A stretch of 64,000 bases of DNA, from assembly GCF_028882275.1 (NCBI RefSeq), contig NZ_JARBUT010000008.1, forward strand, positions 164,422 through 228,421, in the 5' to 3' direction. The DNA is from Nocardiopsis sp. N85. Lineage in GTDB: Bacteria > Actinomycetota > Actinomycetes > Streptosporangiales > Streptosporangiaceae. A program made the position numbers and the translations under genes. The notes below the pieces were generated by a model. The model did not search any database and was not told the DNA's origin. It saw only the letters and a program-made list of their open reading frames with translations. This document shows, piece after piece, positions 27,020-33,984 of the stretch (within the stretch, counting starts at the first letter, position 1; each line of letters begins with the position of its first letter).

Positions 27020-28219
27020 TCACCCGAAGAGGGACGCCACCTGGTCGGCGGCACGGGCCTGCATGCCCGGGAGCACATGAGCGTAGATGTTCATCGTGAT
27101 GGACGGGTTGGCGTGGCCCAACCTCTCCTGAACCACCTTCACGGGAACCCCGGCCTTGAGAGCCAGGGTCGCCCACGTGTGCCTCAGGTCGTGAAGCCGG
27201 ATGTCCGTGAGCCCGTGCCTGTGAATACGGGCGTCGAACACTCGCGACACCCTGTCGGGGTGCATGGGTCCCCCGGCGAAGGTGCCCTTCCTCAGGCGGT
27301 AGGAGCCCTTGGCGAAGACCAGGCCCTCATCCAGCCACCGTGACCCGAGTTCCAAGCGGTCCTTGGCCTGAGCGACCCTGTGCCGCTTGAGGACCTTGAC
27401 CGTCTTCTCATCCAGGTCGATCACACGGGGCTTGCTGCTCTTGGGCAGCGGCTCCCGGATGATCCTCCCTTCGATGACACCAACCGTCTGACGGATCACC
27501 GCCGTCTTGGCCTCAAGGTCGATGTCCTGCCAGCGAAGCCCGAGAGCTTCGCCACGCCGAACACCTGTGGAGGCGATGAAGTGCCACACCGGATAGTGAG
27601 CCGTGTCCCTCTCCGCGTGGAGGAAGGCCCTCAGCTCCTCCCCCGACCAGACGGAGAACTCCGGGGGAGCCGCCTCCTTCGTCGTCGGGGGCTTGGCCTG
27701 AACAGCGGGGTTCACCACCAGGAGGCCGTCTTTCACGGCCTGGTTGAGAGCCGCTGAGAGGATCGTGTGGACCTCTCGGATGCTCCGAGCGCTCAGGGGA
27801 CCCTTGGCCGGGTAGGGGCTCCCCTTCTCCTCCAGGGTCCTGTAGAGCTTCGTCAGCATGACCCCCGTGAGCTTCCCGAGCTTCACCTTCCCGATGTGGG
27901 GCTTCACGTGGAGTCGGATCTTGCGCTCATAGCCCGCTCTGGTCTGCTGCTTGATGCGGTGGGCTTCCAACCAGGCGTCCAGGTAGGCGCTCAGCGGCTG
28001 GTCTGACGGGTTGACCAGGGCCTGACGCTCAGCTTCGGCGACCTTCGCCCGGCGGTGCTTCTCAGCCTCCGTCTTGGTCGGGAACCCCTTCTTGCTGTAG
28101 CGCTCCTTCAACCCCGTGACGGGGTTGGTGTACGAGACCCACACGTCATAGACGGTCTTGCCGCTCTTGAGGGTTCGAGGGGAGACGCTTCCGTCACCGT
28201 TCGATCTCTTGCGAGGCAC
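27020..28219 (-). CDS. int: Tyrosine site-specific integrase
   Basis: The 399-residue recombinase integrates and, with Xis, excises the element at tRNA-Leu. It has an N-terminal AP2-like arm-binding region (DGSVSPRTLKSGKTVYDVW), a SAM-like core-binding domain (LSAYLDAWLEAHR), and a catalytic domain with Arg in TGVRRGEALGLRW, HDLRHTWATLAL, the GHAN histidine and the tyrosine in MNIYAHVLPGM. All catalytic residues are present, so it is likely active. Its stop lies 41 bp from the repeat. The next gene on the same strand is an HTH regulator 46 bp upstream. Confidence 0.95.
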   Translation of the reverse strand: MPRKRSNGDGSVSPRTLKSGKTVYDVWVSYTNPVTGLKERYSKKGFPTKTEAEKHRRAKVAEAERQALVNPSDQPLSAYLDAWLEAHRIKQQTRAGYERKIRLHVKPHIGKVKLGKLTGVMLTKLYRTLEEKGSPYPAKGPLSARSIREVHTILSAALNQAVKDGLLVVNPAVQAKPPTTKEAAPPEFSVWSGEELRAFLHAERDTAHYPVWHFIASTGVRRGEALGLRWQDIDLEAKTAVIRQTVGVIEGRIIREPLPKSSKPRVIDLDEKTVKVLKRHRVAQAKDRLELGSRWLDEGLVFAKGSYRLRKGTFAGGPMHPDRVSRVFDARIHRHGLTDIRLHDLRHTWATLALKAGVPVKVVQERLGHANPSITMNIYAHVLPGMQARAADQVASLFG

Positions 28220-28265
28220 AACACTCCTTCTTCTCTTGTGACTGTTCAGCGTTCCGGAGGCGGGG

Positions 28266-28856
28266 CTACTCGTCTTCCCTCAGCAACTCCTCAGCGGCTT
28301 CCGTGAGCTTCGCGCTGAGACGCCCTGTGGTGCTCCCCATCTGCATGAGCAGTCCTCTGTTCCGCGCACGTCGGACACGCGCGCTGGCCGTGTTCCGGGA
28401 GACCCCCCATGCTTGGGCCATGACCTCAATGGGACGACGTTCGCCCGCATCCATCAGGCGGACGTACTCCCTGGCCACCATGGCGTAGTCCCTGGGGGAC
28501 TCGACCCGTGCGGGCAGAGGGGCCGGAGAGTCTTCAGGGGAGACCTCGGCACGGATGCGATGCACCCATTCCGTGATCACCCGCCGTGCCTCCCCCAGCG
28601 GAACGCCCCGCATCATCTCGACCGTGACGCCGTCGCTCTGGTTGGCGGCTTCGGTGGTCTCAGCGATGACGGTCACACGTGTGGGTCCGTTGAACGGCGC
28701 GTGTACGTGCGCCTCCACCAGGGCGTAACAGCCCTCCCCCACGTCGAAGCGACCAACGAGGATCGCAGGCTCTCCACCCCTTTCGTAGGCATAGAGACGC
28801 CAACCCTCCGGAAGCTTCCAGCCGTACACACTCGGATCAAGTTCTTCCCGGTTCAT
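28266..28856 (-). CDS. HTH-containing element regulator, unknown family
   Basis: ATG 28856 gives 196 residues. The first ~110 residues form an alpha/beta domain (PSVYGWKLPEGWRLYAYERG, FNGPTRVTVIAE). The last ~65 contain a helix-turn-helix of the replication/transcription-regulator type (RPIEVMAQAWGVSRNTASAR then VRRARNRGLL). It probably controls integration or excision genes. It lies between int and the divergent xis gene. No Shine-Dalgarno is evident, so it may be leaderless. Confidence 0.7.
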   Translation of the reverse strand: MNREELDPSVYGWKLPEGWRLYAYERGGEPAILVGRFDVGEGCYALVEAHVHAPFNGPTRVTVIAETTEAANQSDGVTVEMMRGVPLGEARRVITEWVHRIRAEVSPEDSPAPLPARVESPRDYAMVAREYVRLMDAGERRPIEVMAQAWGVSRNTASARVRRARNRGLLMQMGSTTGRLSAKLTEAAEELLREDE

Positions 28857-28880
28857 GCGAAGCACAGTAGCACACAGCAC

Positions 28881-28910
28881 TTGACGCATGCCAGGTGTCA
28901 GTCCTAGAGT
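28881..28910 (+). promoter_or_regulatory. Promoter for the excisionase operon
   Basis: TTGACG (28881-28886) and TAGAGT (28905-28910) are separated by 18 bp and point toward xis at 28971. The region also serves the divergent regulator gene. Confidence 0.55.
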
Positions 28911-28970
28911 CATGGCACACAGGACATGGACAACGCCGTGTACCACGGTGGGACATCGAGATGGAGGCCC

Positions 28971-29159
28971 ATGCAGACCAAGACCCGCAACGCGCTCCTG
29001 AGCGTGGAGGACCTGGCGAACCACCTGAACATCCCCAAGCGGACCGTCTACAGCGAGTGGAGGAAATGGGGCCTCCCCGGGTTCCTGGTCGGGAAGCACC
29101 TCAGGTTCAGGGAGAACGACGTTGAGAACTGGCTAGAAGCCAACCGAGTGAATCATTAA
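28971..29159 (+). CDS. xis: Excisionase-like MerR-type HTH protein
   Basis: The ATG at 28971 follows GGAGG. The 62-residue protein is one winged HTH: LSVEDLANHLNIPKRTVYSE, WRKWGLPGFLVGKHLRF, and RENDVENWLEANR. This is the classic helix-turn-helix domain found in excisionases of actinomycete integrative elements. It would direct the integrase toward excision. The next gene starts 12 bp downstream. Confidence 0.85.
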   Translation: MQTKTRNALLSVEDLANHLNIPKRTVYSEWRKWGLPGFLVGKHLRFRENDVENWLEANRVNH

Positions 29160-29171
29160 AGAAGGGAACCC

Positions 29172-29747
29172 ATGGAAATCCAAACAAGAAGACTTCTGGA
29201 CAGAGCTTACGCAGACGCAGTCATCCTCTGGCAGAGAATGGTATTCCAGGAGTTCAAGAAGCCAAGAGGCTTACTCAACGGGGAAGACTGCACACGAAAC
29301 GCGCTTCATCTGAGCACTGCGATTTCGTGGCACATCAACGGGAGAACCAACCTGTCCCAAGTCGGAATCACCAGGATCTCCCAAGATCTAGGGTTCAGTG
29401 GAAACGGGCACAACCTCTATGGACAACTCGACATCCTTCTAGAGTCTGGGGTGCTGACACAGAGGGGCAAGAAGGGACGCGCGCCACGCCTGGCGCTCTC
29501 GGTTCCATGTGTTCTTGTGGATGAGCTTGCAGGGACGAAGAACGATGGCTTCCGGGCGCTCACGGACTCTCTGGCACTGGAGATCGTTGACGTGGTTGAC
29601 CTTGGAGATGCCCCACTCAGGAGGGCACTTGCAACCCATCAGGTTGGGGAAGGCAGGGAAGAACCAGAGGCCGACCGAGATGTGTGCACCCATGAGGAGG
29701 GTTGCATCTGCTGGGGATGCACGATGGCTGAGGAGTCCACCGTGTAG
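29172..29747 (+). CDS. Winged-helix-like element protein with Cys cluster
   Basis: The ATG at 29172 follows GAAGGGAAC. The 191-residue protein resembles helix-turn-helix proteins that follow xis in such elements: ALHLSTAISWHINGRTNLSQ, ITRISQDLGFSGNGHNLYGQ and LDILLESGVLTQRGKKGR form a probable winged helix. The C-terminus has CTHEEGCICWGC, a possible zinc-binding cluster. It could be a replication or copy-control protein or a regulator. GC content is lower than in the flanking chromosome. Confidence 0.6.
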   Translation: MEIQTRRLLDRAYADAVILWQRMVFQEFKKPRGLLNGEDCTRNALHLSTAISWHINGRTNLSQVGITRISQDLGFSGNGHNLYGQLDILLESGVLTQRGKKGRAPRLALSVPCVLVDELAGTKNDGFRALTDSLALEIVDVVDLGDAPLRRALATHQVGEGREEPEADRDVCTHEEGCICWGCTMAEESTV

Positions 29748-29830
29748 CGGTGTCTAAGAAGGAAGGAGTAAGTAAGTATTATTGAGCTTGGAGCCTCAAG
29801 CTCCAAGCGCCAAGCAAGTTATTAACACAT

Positions 29831-29863
29831 ACGGCCAGGGCATCCCCCTGGCCGTTTTGTTTT
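29831..29863 (+). terminator. Rho-independent terminator of the xis operon
   Basis: ACGGCCAGGG pairs with CCCTGGCCGT around CATCC and is followed by TTTGTTTT, a textbook intrinsic terminator. Confidence 0.9.
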
Positions 29864-30039
29864 ACAGACACGAACTCTCCGACTTAAGGTCTCCGAGCCC
29901 TGGAAACTAGGCCACCTTCTCAAGAGGTGGCCATGTCATGGAACCACCAATTCCACATATCCAAGTATCCTCACTTTGTTCCGGGTACTTGAAGTGTTCC
30001 ATTGAGGTGATCTCAGCGAGTTTGTTTTTCGATCAGAGA

Positions 30040-30070
30040 AGGCCCCGACAGCGCCAACTGTCAGGGCCTC
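30040..30070 (-). terminator. Terminator-like hairpin after the 30086 gene
   Basis: AGGCCCCGACAG pairs with CTGTCAGGGCCT through one G-U pair. It lies ~15 bp past the minus-strand stop at 30086. Confidence 0.6.
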
Positions 30071-30085
30071 TGTTATGCCATGAGG

Positions 30086-30343
30086 TTATGAAACGTATTG
30101 CCGATAAGGCCTGTCGTTCACAATGAACGCCTGTGGCCTCTTGGAAGCGTTGTGCGCTTCCCACCACTCAGCAGAGCCGAAGGCGTAGGGCTTCACAGGC
30201 CGGGAATAGCCACGCACACGGGCAGACCTCTTCCGGGTAGCGCACAAGGGGCACTCAGAGGCCCTGTGAGGGCCTGAGAAGGCCGGGGGAAGGCCTTCCC
30301 TCTCGGAAGCCTCCTGAGAGGCTGTCAGGGCCTCTAGGGACAC
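30086..30343 (-). CDS. Small hypothetical protein with a CPLC motif
   Basis: The 85-residue frame has SECPLCATRKRSARV, which could be half of a zinc knuckle, and a conserved-looking C-terminus (YAFGSAEWWEAHNASKR). GTG 30343 is the first start, and it lies 6 bp after the stop of a 20-residue ORF, possibly coupled to it. No family is recognised. Confidence 0.4.
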   Translation of the reverse strand: MSLEALTASQEASEREGLPPAFSGPHRASECPLCATRKRSARVRGYSRPVKPYAFGSAEWWEAHNASKRPQAFIVNDRPYRQYVS

Positions 30344-30349
30344 GCCCGG

Positions 30350-30412
30350 TTAGGCAAGGGAGAGCAGCGTAGCGGCGAACGCTGCCATGGCACGACTGAT
30401 AAGGTCGCTCAT
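30350..30412 (-). CDS. Putative 20-residue small ORF upstream of the CPLC gene
   Basis: ATG 30412 follows GGAAGAAGAGCT. It encodes MSDLISRAMAAF then AATLLSLA, an amphipathic helix, and ends with TAA 6 bp before the next start. It could be a leader for translational coupling or a small membrane-active peptide. Evidence is limited to the ribosome site and position. Confidence 0.3.
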   Translation of the reverse strand: MSDLISRAMAAFAATLLSLA

Positions 30413-30450
30413 AGCTCTTCTTCCTGGTGATAGCAGGTTGAGAGTAAGGC

Positions 30451-30482
30451 CCCGGACTGGCGTTGGCGCGCCTACCGGGGCC
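30451..30482. terminator. Hairpin in the element
   Basis: GGCCCCGG and CCGGGGCC arms are separated by 16 nt. On the minus strand it could end transcription from the Cys-rich mini-gene. Confidence 0.45.
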
Positions 30483-30604
30483 GCTTCATTTGTGGTTGTC
30501 ATAGGGACGATACCCGAACCCGGGGAGGGTTCCCCAACCGGGGAAGGCCGGAGAACCCTCCTTTCAGGAGTCAGGCCAGATCATCAGTTCCGGAGAACCG
30601 GGGA

Positions 30605-30733
30605 CTAGACCGACCCGTTGCACCAGCCGACGTTCTCACCGCAGCCGCAGGAGCACGACCCCAGGATGTTCGTGTTGTCCTCGGACTCGTCCTTCTCGTG
30701 CGTGCCCGTGTACCTGGTCGTCTCGTTCTTCAT
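30605..30733 (-). CDS. 42-residue Cys-rich mini-protein (candidate RiPP precursor or zinc peptide)
   Basis: ATG 30733 is preceded by AGAAGGG with 7-nt spacing, a strong ribosome site. The product has a hydrophilic, charged N-terminal half (MKNETTRYTGTHEKDESEDN) and a C-terminal part GSCSCGCGENVGWCNGSV with four cysteines (27, 29, 31, 38). This leader/core layout resembles modified-peptide precursors. It is divergent, 82 bp apart, from an APH-like kinase gene. No cyclase, dehydratase or radical-SAM gene is adjacent, so a simple metal-binding miniprotein is the main alternative. Confidence 0.6.
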   Translation of the reverse strand: MKNETTRYTGTHEKDESEDNTNILGSCSCGCGENVGWCNGSV

Positions 30734-30815
30734 TGATTAACCCTTCTCGCGTGTATGGCGCTCTTTCGAGTGTTAGCCTGCCTGCAACTTCACAGAAGGA
30801 AGGCGGAGCGCGACC

Positions 30816-31637
30816 ATGAAGATGACTGAGCAGCATTTGAATCAGGCTCTTTCCCGCATGGGGTTGATCAAGAGCGGACCTGTGAGGATTGGCCTTCTTG
30901 ATGTCACTGCTTCCGTTCGTGCCGAATCTGGTTTCGGAGATCAATATTGGGTTCGTGTAGCCCTGGTTAAGGATGCGACCACTTGGGTTCGTCCGAACGC
31001 CAACGAGGAAGCCCAAGTTCTGACCGACAGGGTTCCCATGCCTCGGATCATCAACCGAACCGAGTGGGAGGAGACAGACCCCGAACAGGGGAATATCCGG
31101 CAGGTCCGGGGAGAGGCTTTCGAGTACATCGAAGCAAGCCCCATATCCAAGGAACCAGCCATCACGGAAGCTCCGAATGTCTCGGACGAGTGGTGGCGTC
31201 AGCTTCGGAAAGCCCACGACATTATCCAGATGTCCGAGGGGGCAGGCCCGGGAAGGGCAAAGTTCGGAGTTCTCTCCCGAATTCGCAAGGTCGCCGGGGC
31301 TACCGTTGACACCACAGGACTGAAGTGGTGTGCAAGCCATGGCGACTTTCATTGGGTTAACCTCCTCTCGACACCTGATCTAGTGATTGTTGATTGGGAG
31401 GGCTACGGGTTCGCCCCTGTGGGCCTTGATGCTGCAACCCTCCTGACGTACAGCCTCAGCCATCCCCCTACCGCTGACCGTGTCCGTGAAGTCTTCTCTG
31501 ATGTCCTCTCGGGCAAGCAGGGATTCCTAGTTCAGCTCTACATGGCAGAGATGGTCATGAGTGGCATCCGAGCCGGTTTCCATTCCCATCTTGAACATCC
31601 GATCCGAGACCACGTGAAGTCTCTGCTGAACCGCTGA
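30816..31637 (+). CDS. APH-like phosphotransferase family protein
   Basis: The 273-residue protein contains the Brenner motif HGDFHWVNLL (catalytic Asp, ~183-192) and the metal-binding Asp in VIVDWEGYGFAPVGLDAA (~200), the two hallmarks of the aminoglycoside phosphotransferase/choline kinase fold. The N-lobe is unusual and has no obvious ATP-binding lysine in YWVRVALVKD. The ribosome site is GGAG. The substrate is unknown. APH-fold proteins take part in class V lanthipeptide and thioamitide maturation, which makes its divergent pairing with a Cys-rich mini-gene notable. Confidence 0.75.
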   Translation: MKMTEQHLNQALSRMGLIKSGPVRIGLLDVTASVRAESGFGDQYWVRVALVKDATTWVRPNANEEAQVLTDRVPMPRIINRTEWEETDPEQGNIRQVRGEAFEYIEASPISKEPAITEAPNVSDEWWRQLRKAHDIIQMSEGAGPGRAKFGVLSRIRKVAGATVDTTGLKWCASHGDFHWVNLLSTPDLVIVDWEGYGFAPVGLDAATLLTYSLSHPPTADRVREVFSDVLSGKQGFLVQLYMAEMVMSGIRAGFHSHLEHPIRDHVKSLLNR

Positions 31638-31788
31638 ACCTTCTTCCTGCACCCTGAGGTTCCCTCACTCGGAATCCGATGACACCTAGCCTCGAAGGGA
31701 GGCTTTTCTTACCTTTTTTGAATCAGGGCACGCCTAATAGAACCGACCGCTTTCAAGGCCGGAAATCCCTCAGAAGGAAGCCAGGTTG

Positions 31789-32064
31789 CTAGATCCCTCT
31801 ACCACCTCCCCGATTTCCTCCTGCAAGGATCTTGTCCGCGCACTCCTGGGCGCGATTCCCGGGAACCTTCACCCACTGCTCAGAGGAGTCACGGAAGAGA
31901 TAGCTTCCGTAGCACATGTTCACGGTGACCATGCTTTCTCCCCAGCCACAATGCAGGCTCGGATCCTGTGTGTTGTTCGCGGGGAGGATGTAGCTTCGGA
32001 CCCCGGCTTTGGCCAACTCATCACGGAGCCAAGCGAGGGACGTTTCTCGGGAGTCTCGTGACAT
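31789..32064 (-). CDS. Hypothetical protein, third gene of an element operon
   Basis: The 91-residue protein has an N-terminal helix (SLAWLRDELAKAGVRSYIL), a central region with Cys and aromatic residues (PSLHCGWGESMVTVNMCYG) and a Gly-rich tail. It starts 10 bp after the stop of the gene before it on the minus strand. No family is recognised. Confidence 0.55.
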   Translation of the reverse strand: MSRDSRETSLAWLRDELAKAGVRSYILPANNTQDPSLHCGWGESMVTVNMCYGSYLFRDSSEQWVKVPGNRAQECADKILAGGNRGGGRGI

Positions 32065-32074
32065 GTGCTCTCCC

Positions 32075-32356
32075 TTACTCGGGAATACCCGGACGGGTTG
32101 TCATGGCATGGACCATTGCGGCAGCCATGGTTACCCGGTCAACGGAGATGGAAGCGGTTTCGAGAACCGCGCCATAGGGGGAAACCCTTTTGATGAAGAA
32201 CATGCCTTCACGGACCCGAGTACAGGTGTCCTGTGTGTAGACGGCGGGGTCCGTTTCACTTCTGCTGAAGGAAGCTCCGGGAACCCTGTTCTTCTCAAGG
32301 GCTCTGTACAGGCCGGTAAGGGCCTGAACCTGTCTACCGACCATCACGGCTCTCAT
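32075..32356 (-). CDS. Hypothetical protein, second gene of an element operon
   Basis: The 93-residue protein (MRAVMVGRQVQALTGLYRAL at the start) overlaps the previous gene by ATGA. A C-terminal helix VTMAAAMVHAMTTR is conspicuous. Codon use is less GC-biased than chromosomal genes. No family is recognised. Confidence 0.55.
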   Translation of the reverse strand: MRAVMVGRQVQALTGLYRALEKNRVPGASFSRSETDPAVYTQDTCTRVREGMFFIKRVSPYGAVLETASISVDRVTMAAAMVHAMTTRPGIPE

Positions 32357-32700
32357 GACACGTTCACCGTGTAGATGACCATCTCAAGGGCCTTGGGGTA
32401 GAGAACCACCGGACAGGCGCGCTCTTCCCCGTTCGCGCGCTGCCACACATAGAGGTCTTCCGACACCCTGACGACAACAGGGCTCTTGGTACCCGGAATG
32501 GACACATGCAGTTCCGGGGACTCCCCGGCCTGCCAGTCTCCGGGGCTGTCGGACTCAAGGGCGTTGAGGTCCTGAGCACGGACAACAGCAATCACCTGTC
32601 GCCCCATAAGTCCCTTTTGCAACTCCTTCAACTTGAGAAGCTGCCAATGTCGGATGTCCCCGGGCGTCACGCTTTCCTTCAACGGGCTTGTACTGGTCAT
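32353..32700 (-). CDS. Hypothetical protein, first gene of an element operon
   Basis: ATG 32700 (MTSTSPLKESVTPGDIRHWQ) gives 115 residues with a predicted alpha/beta pattern: LMGRQVIAVVRAQDLNALES, SPVVVRVSEDLYVWQRANG, ALEMVIYTVNVS. It overlaps the next gene by ATGA. The upstream region shares an inverted repeat with the divergent XRE gene and is probably controlled by it. Function is unknown. Confidence 0.55.
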   Translation of the reverse strand: MTSTSPLKESVTPGDIRHWQLLKLKELQKGLMGRQVIAVVRAQDLNALESDSPGDWQAGESPELHVSIPGTKSPVVVRVSEDLYVWQRANGEERACPVVLYPKALEMVIYTVNVS

Positions 32701-32775
32701 GCCGTTGAGGCTGCCACCTGCATAGAGCCCTTGGAAGGTGGGATACAGAACGATCACGAATGGGCTTATCGAGTA

Positions 32776-32805
32776 CAAGCGTGTACCACTGCTGTGACAC
32801 GCTTG
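32776..32805. promoter_or_regulatory. Inverted repeat operator between the element operon and the XRE gene
   Basis: CAAGCGTGT-N12-ACACGCTTG is a perfect 9-bp inverted repeat, extended by GTAC on both sides with one extra base. It ends 4 bp before the XRE start codon, so autoregulation by the XRE protein is likely. Confidence 0.6.
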
Positions 32806-32809
32806 GTAC

Positions 32810-33331
32810 ATGGCGGACCAGAAGCAACCCGCATGGGTCAGTTTTGGGGACCACGTCAGGAGTTTGCGCAGGCAAGAAGGTTGGTCCCTCCAGCATTTAG
32901 CCAAGTTGACCAACTACTCAGCGACCTACCACAGCAAGGTTGAGCGTGCTGTCCGCTCCCCTAAACAGGGCATCGTGGAAGCAATGGACTCCGCCTTTGG
33001 TACAAACGGGGCCTTGCTCAGGATGTGGCGTGATGTGGAACGCTCAGAGAGCGGGTCAGGCTGGTACGAACAGTCTGGCGAGTACGAGAAGGAAGCAGAG
33101 GAAATCCGCTTTTTTCACCCGTTCGTAGTTCCGGGCTTCTTTCAGACAGAAGAGTACGCCCGAGTTCTCATCTCCCACACAGTCCCCATGGCCGATGAGG
33201 CCCGCATCCAAAAAACCATCGCAGCCCGCAAGGCTTGGCGTGAACGACTTCGCACGGATGATTCACTCATGCTAAGTGCTGTCATCCCCGAACTTGTTTT
33301 GACCCAAAGGGTTGGGGCTCTGATGTCATGA
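32810..33331 (+). CDS. XRE-family regulator, N-terminal part of a split DUF5753 protein
   Basis: The 173-residue frame has an XRE HTH (FGDHVRSLRRQEGWSLQHLA, TNYSATYHSKVERAVRSP) and the first half of a DUF5753 domain (SGWYEQSGEYEKEAEEIRFF, VPGFFQTEEYARVLI, LSAVIPELVLTQRVG). The family normally continues in one frame to MREQLERL; here the frame ends at TGA 33331 just after a G4 run, and the rest continues in the next frame. One added G would restore the usual single protein. It is thus a frameshifted pseudogene, a sequencing error, or a split gene coupled by ATGA. Confidence 0.75.
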   Translation: MADQKQPAWVSFGDHVRSLRRQEGWSLQHLAKLTNYSATYHSKVERAVRSPKQGIVEAMDSAFGTNGALLRMWRDVERSESGSGWYEQSGEYEKEAEEIRFFHPFVVPGFFQTEEYARVLISHTVPMADEARIQKTIAARKAWRERLRTDDSLMLSAVIPELVLTQRVGALMS

Positions 33332-33618
33332 GAGAACAGCTTGAGCGCTTGACGAAAGAGGCGACAGCAGAGGGAGTGACAATTCAGCTACTACCCTTAG
33401 GCTTGAATGACTTCACCTGGACAGCAGGAGCCTTCCGCCTCATATACATTGGTGACCGAAGTCCCCTTGTGTGCTCAGAACACACCACAGGAGAGCACAT
33501 CACCGATGAGGCCCCGCAAGTGCGCAGGCTAGAAGTCGCGTATAATAAGCTTCTGTCGTGGGCTCTACCCCCCGACGCCTCTCTAGCGAAGATGACCGAA
33601 ATAAAGGAAGCACTGTGA
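33328..33618 (+). CDS. C-terminal part of the split DUF5753 protein
   Basis: The 96-residue frame starts with MREQLERLTKEATAEGVTIQ and includes LLPLGLNDFTWTAGAFRLIY and APQVRRLEVAYNKLLSWAL, the C-terminal half of DUF5753. Its ATG overlaps the previous stop (ATGA). Its stop overlaps the GTG of the DUF397 gene. See the preceding gene for the frameshift interpretation. Confidence 0.7.
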   Translation: MREQLERLTKEATAEGVTIQLLPLGLNDFTWTAGAFRLIYIGDRSPLVCSEHTTGEHITDEAPQVRRLEVAYNKLLSWALPPDASLAKMTEIKEAL

Positions 33619-33791
33619 ACGAGTGGCATAAGTCCAGCTACAGCCAGGGAGAAACTAGCTGTGTGGAAGTCAAGGAAGGCTCTCACAGTGTTCTGATTCG
33701 GGATACCCAGAATAGGGAACTCGGACACCTGAGCTTCAACTCTCCCGAATGGACGAACTTCCTTCAGGAAGTGAAGGACGGGCGACTCTAA
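33615..33791 (+). CDS. DUF397 family protein
   Basis: The GTG at 33615 overlaps the previous stop (GTGA). The 58-residue protein shows the DUF397 pattern: WHKSSYSQGETSCVEV, HSVLIRDTQN, and FNSPEWTNFLQEVKDG. DUF397 genes typically sit next to XRE/DUF5753 regulators in actinomycetes (as with the WhiJ-like and AbaA systems) and act as their partners. Conservation of the trio on the element suggests a regulatory or toxin-antitoxin-like role. Confidence 0.85.
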   Translation: MNEWHKSSYSQGETSCVEVKEGSHSVLIRDTQNRELGHLSFNSPEWTNFLQEVKDGRL

Positions 33792-33822
33792 CTCCCCCAG
33801 ATTCACCCCCTCAAGCAGAATG

Positions 33823-33852
33823 CCCACCTTGGCCCCGCCCCCTTGGTGGGTT
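33823..33852 (+). terminator. Terminator after the DUF397 gene
   Basis: CCCACC pairs with GGTGGG and is followed by TTTCTGT. Confidence 0.5.
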
Positions 33853-33984
33853 TCTGTATTCAACCATCAGTTTTTCCACCCCGGCAGAAACTCATAGGAC
33901 CTGGTCAAGGCGTATGTAGTCTTCAAAAAATGAAAACCCCAGACTCGTATGCTGACAGAAGGCCCAGCCTTCAACGGGATCTAT

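Larger units (their letters stand above)
29748..30085. other. Intergenic region with several hairpins
   Basis: No gene is seen. It holds a GCTTGGAGC/GCTCCAAGC hairpin (29786-29808), the strong terminator at 29831, a GGCCACCT/AGGTGGCC hairpin (29910-29932) and another terminator-like hairpin at 30040. Confidence 0.6.
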
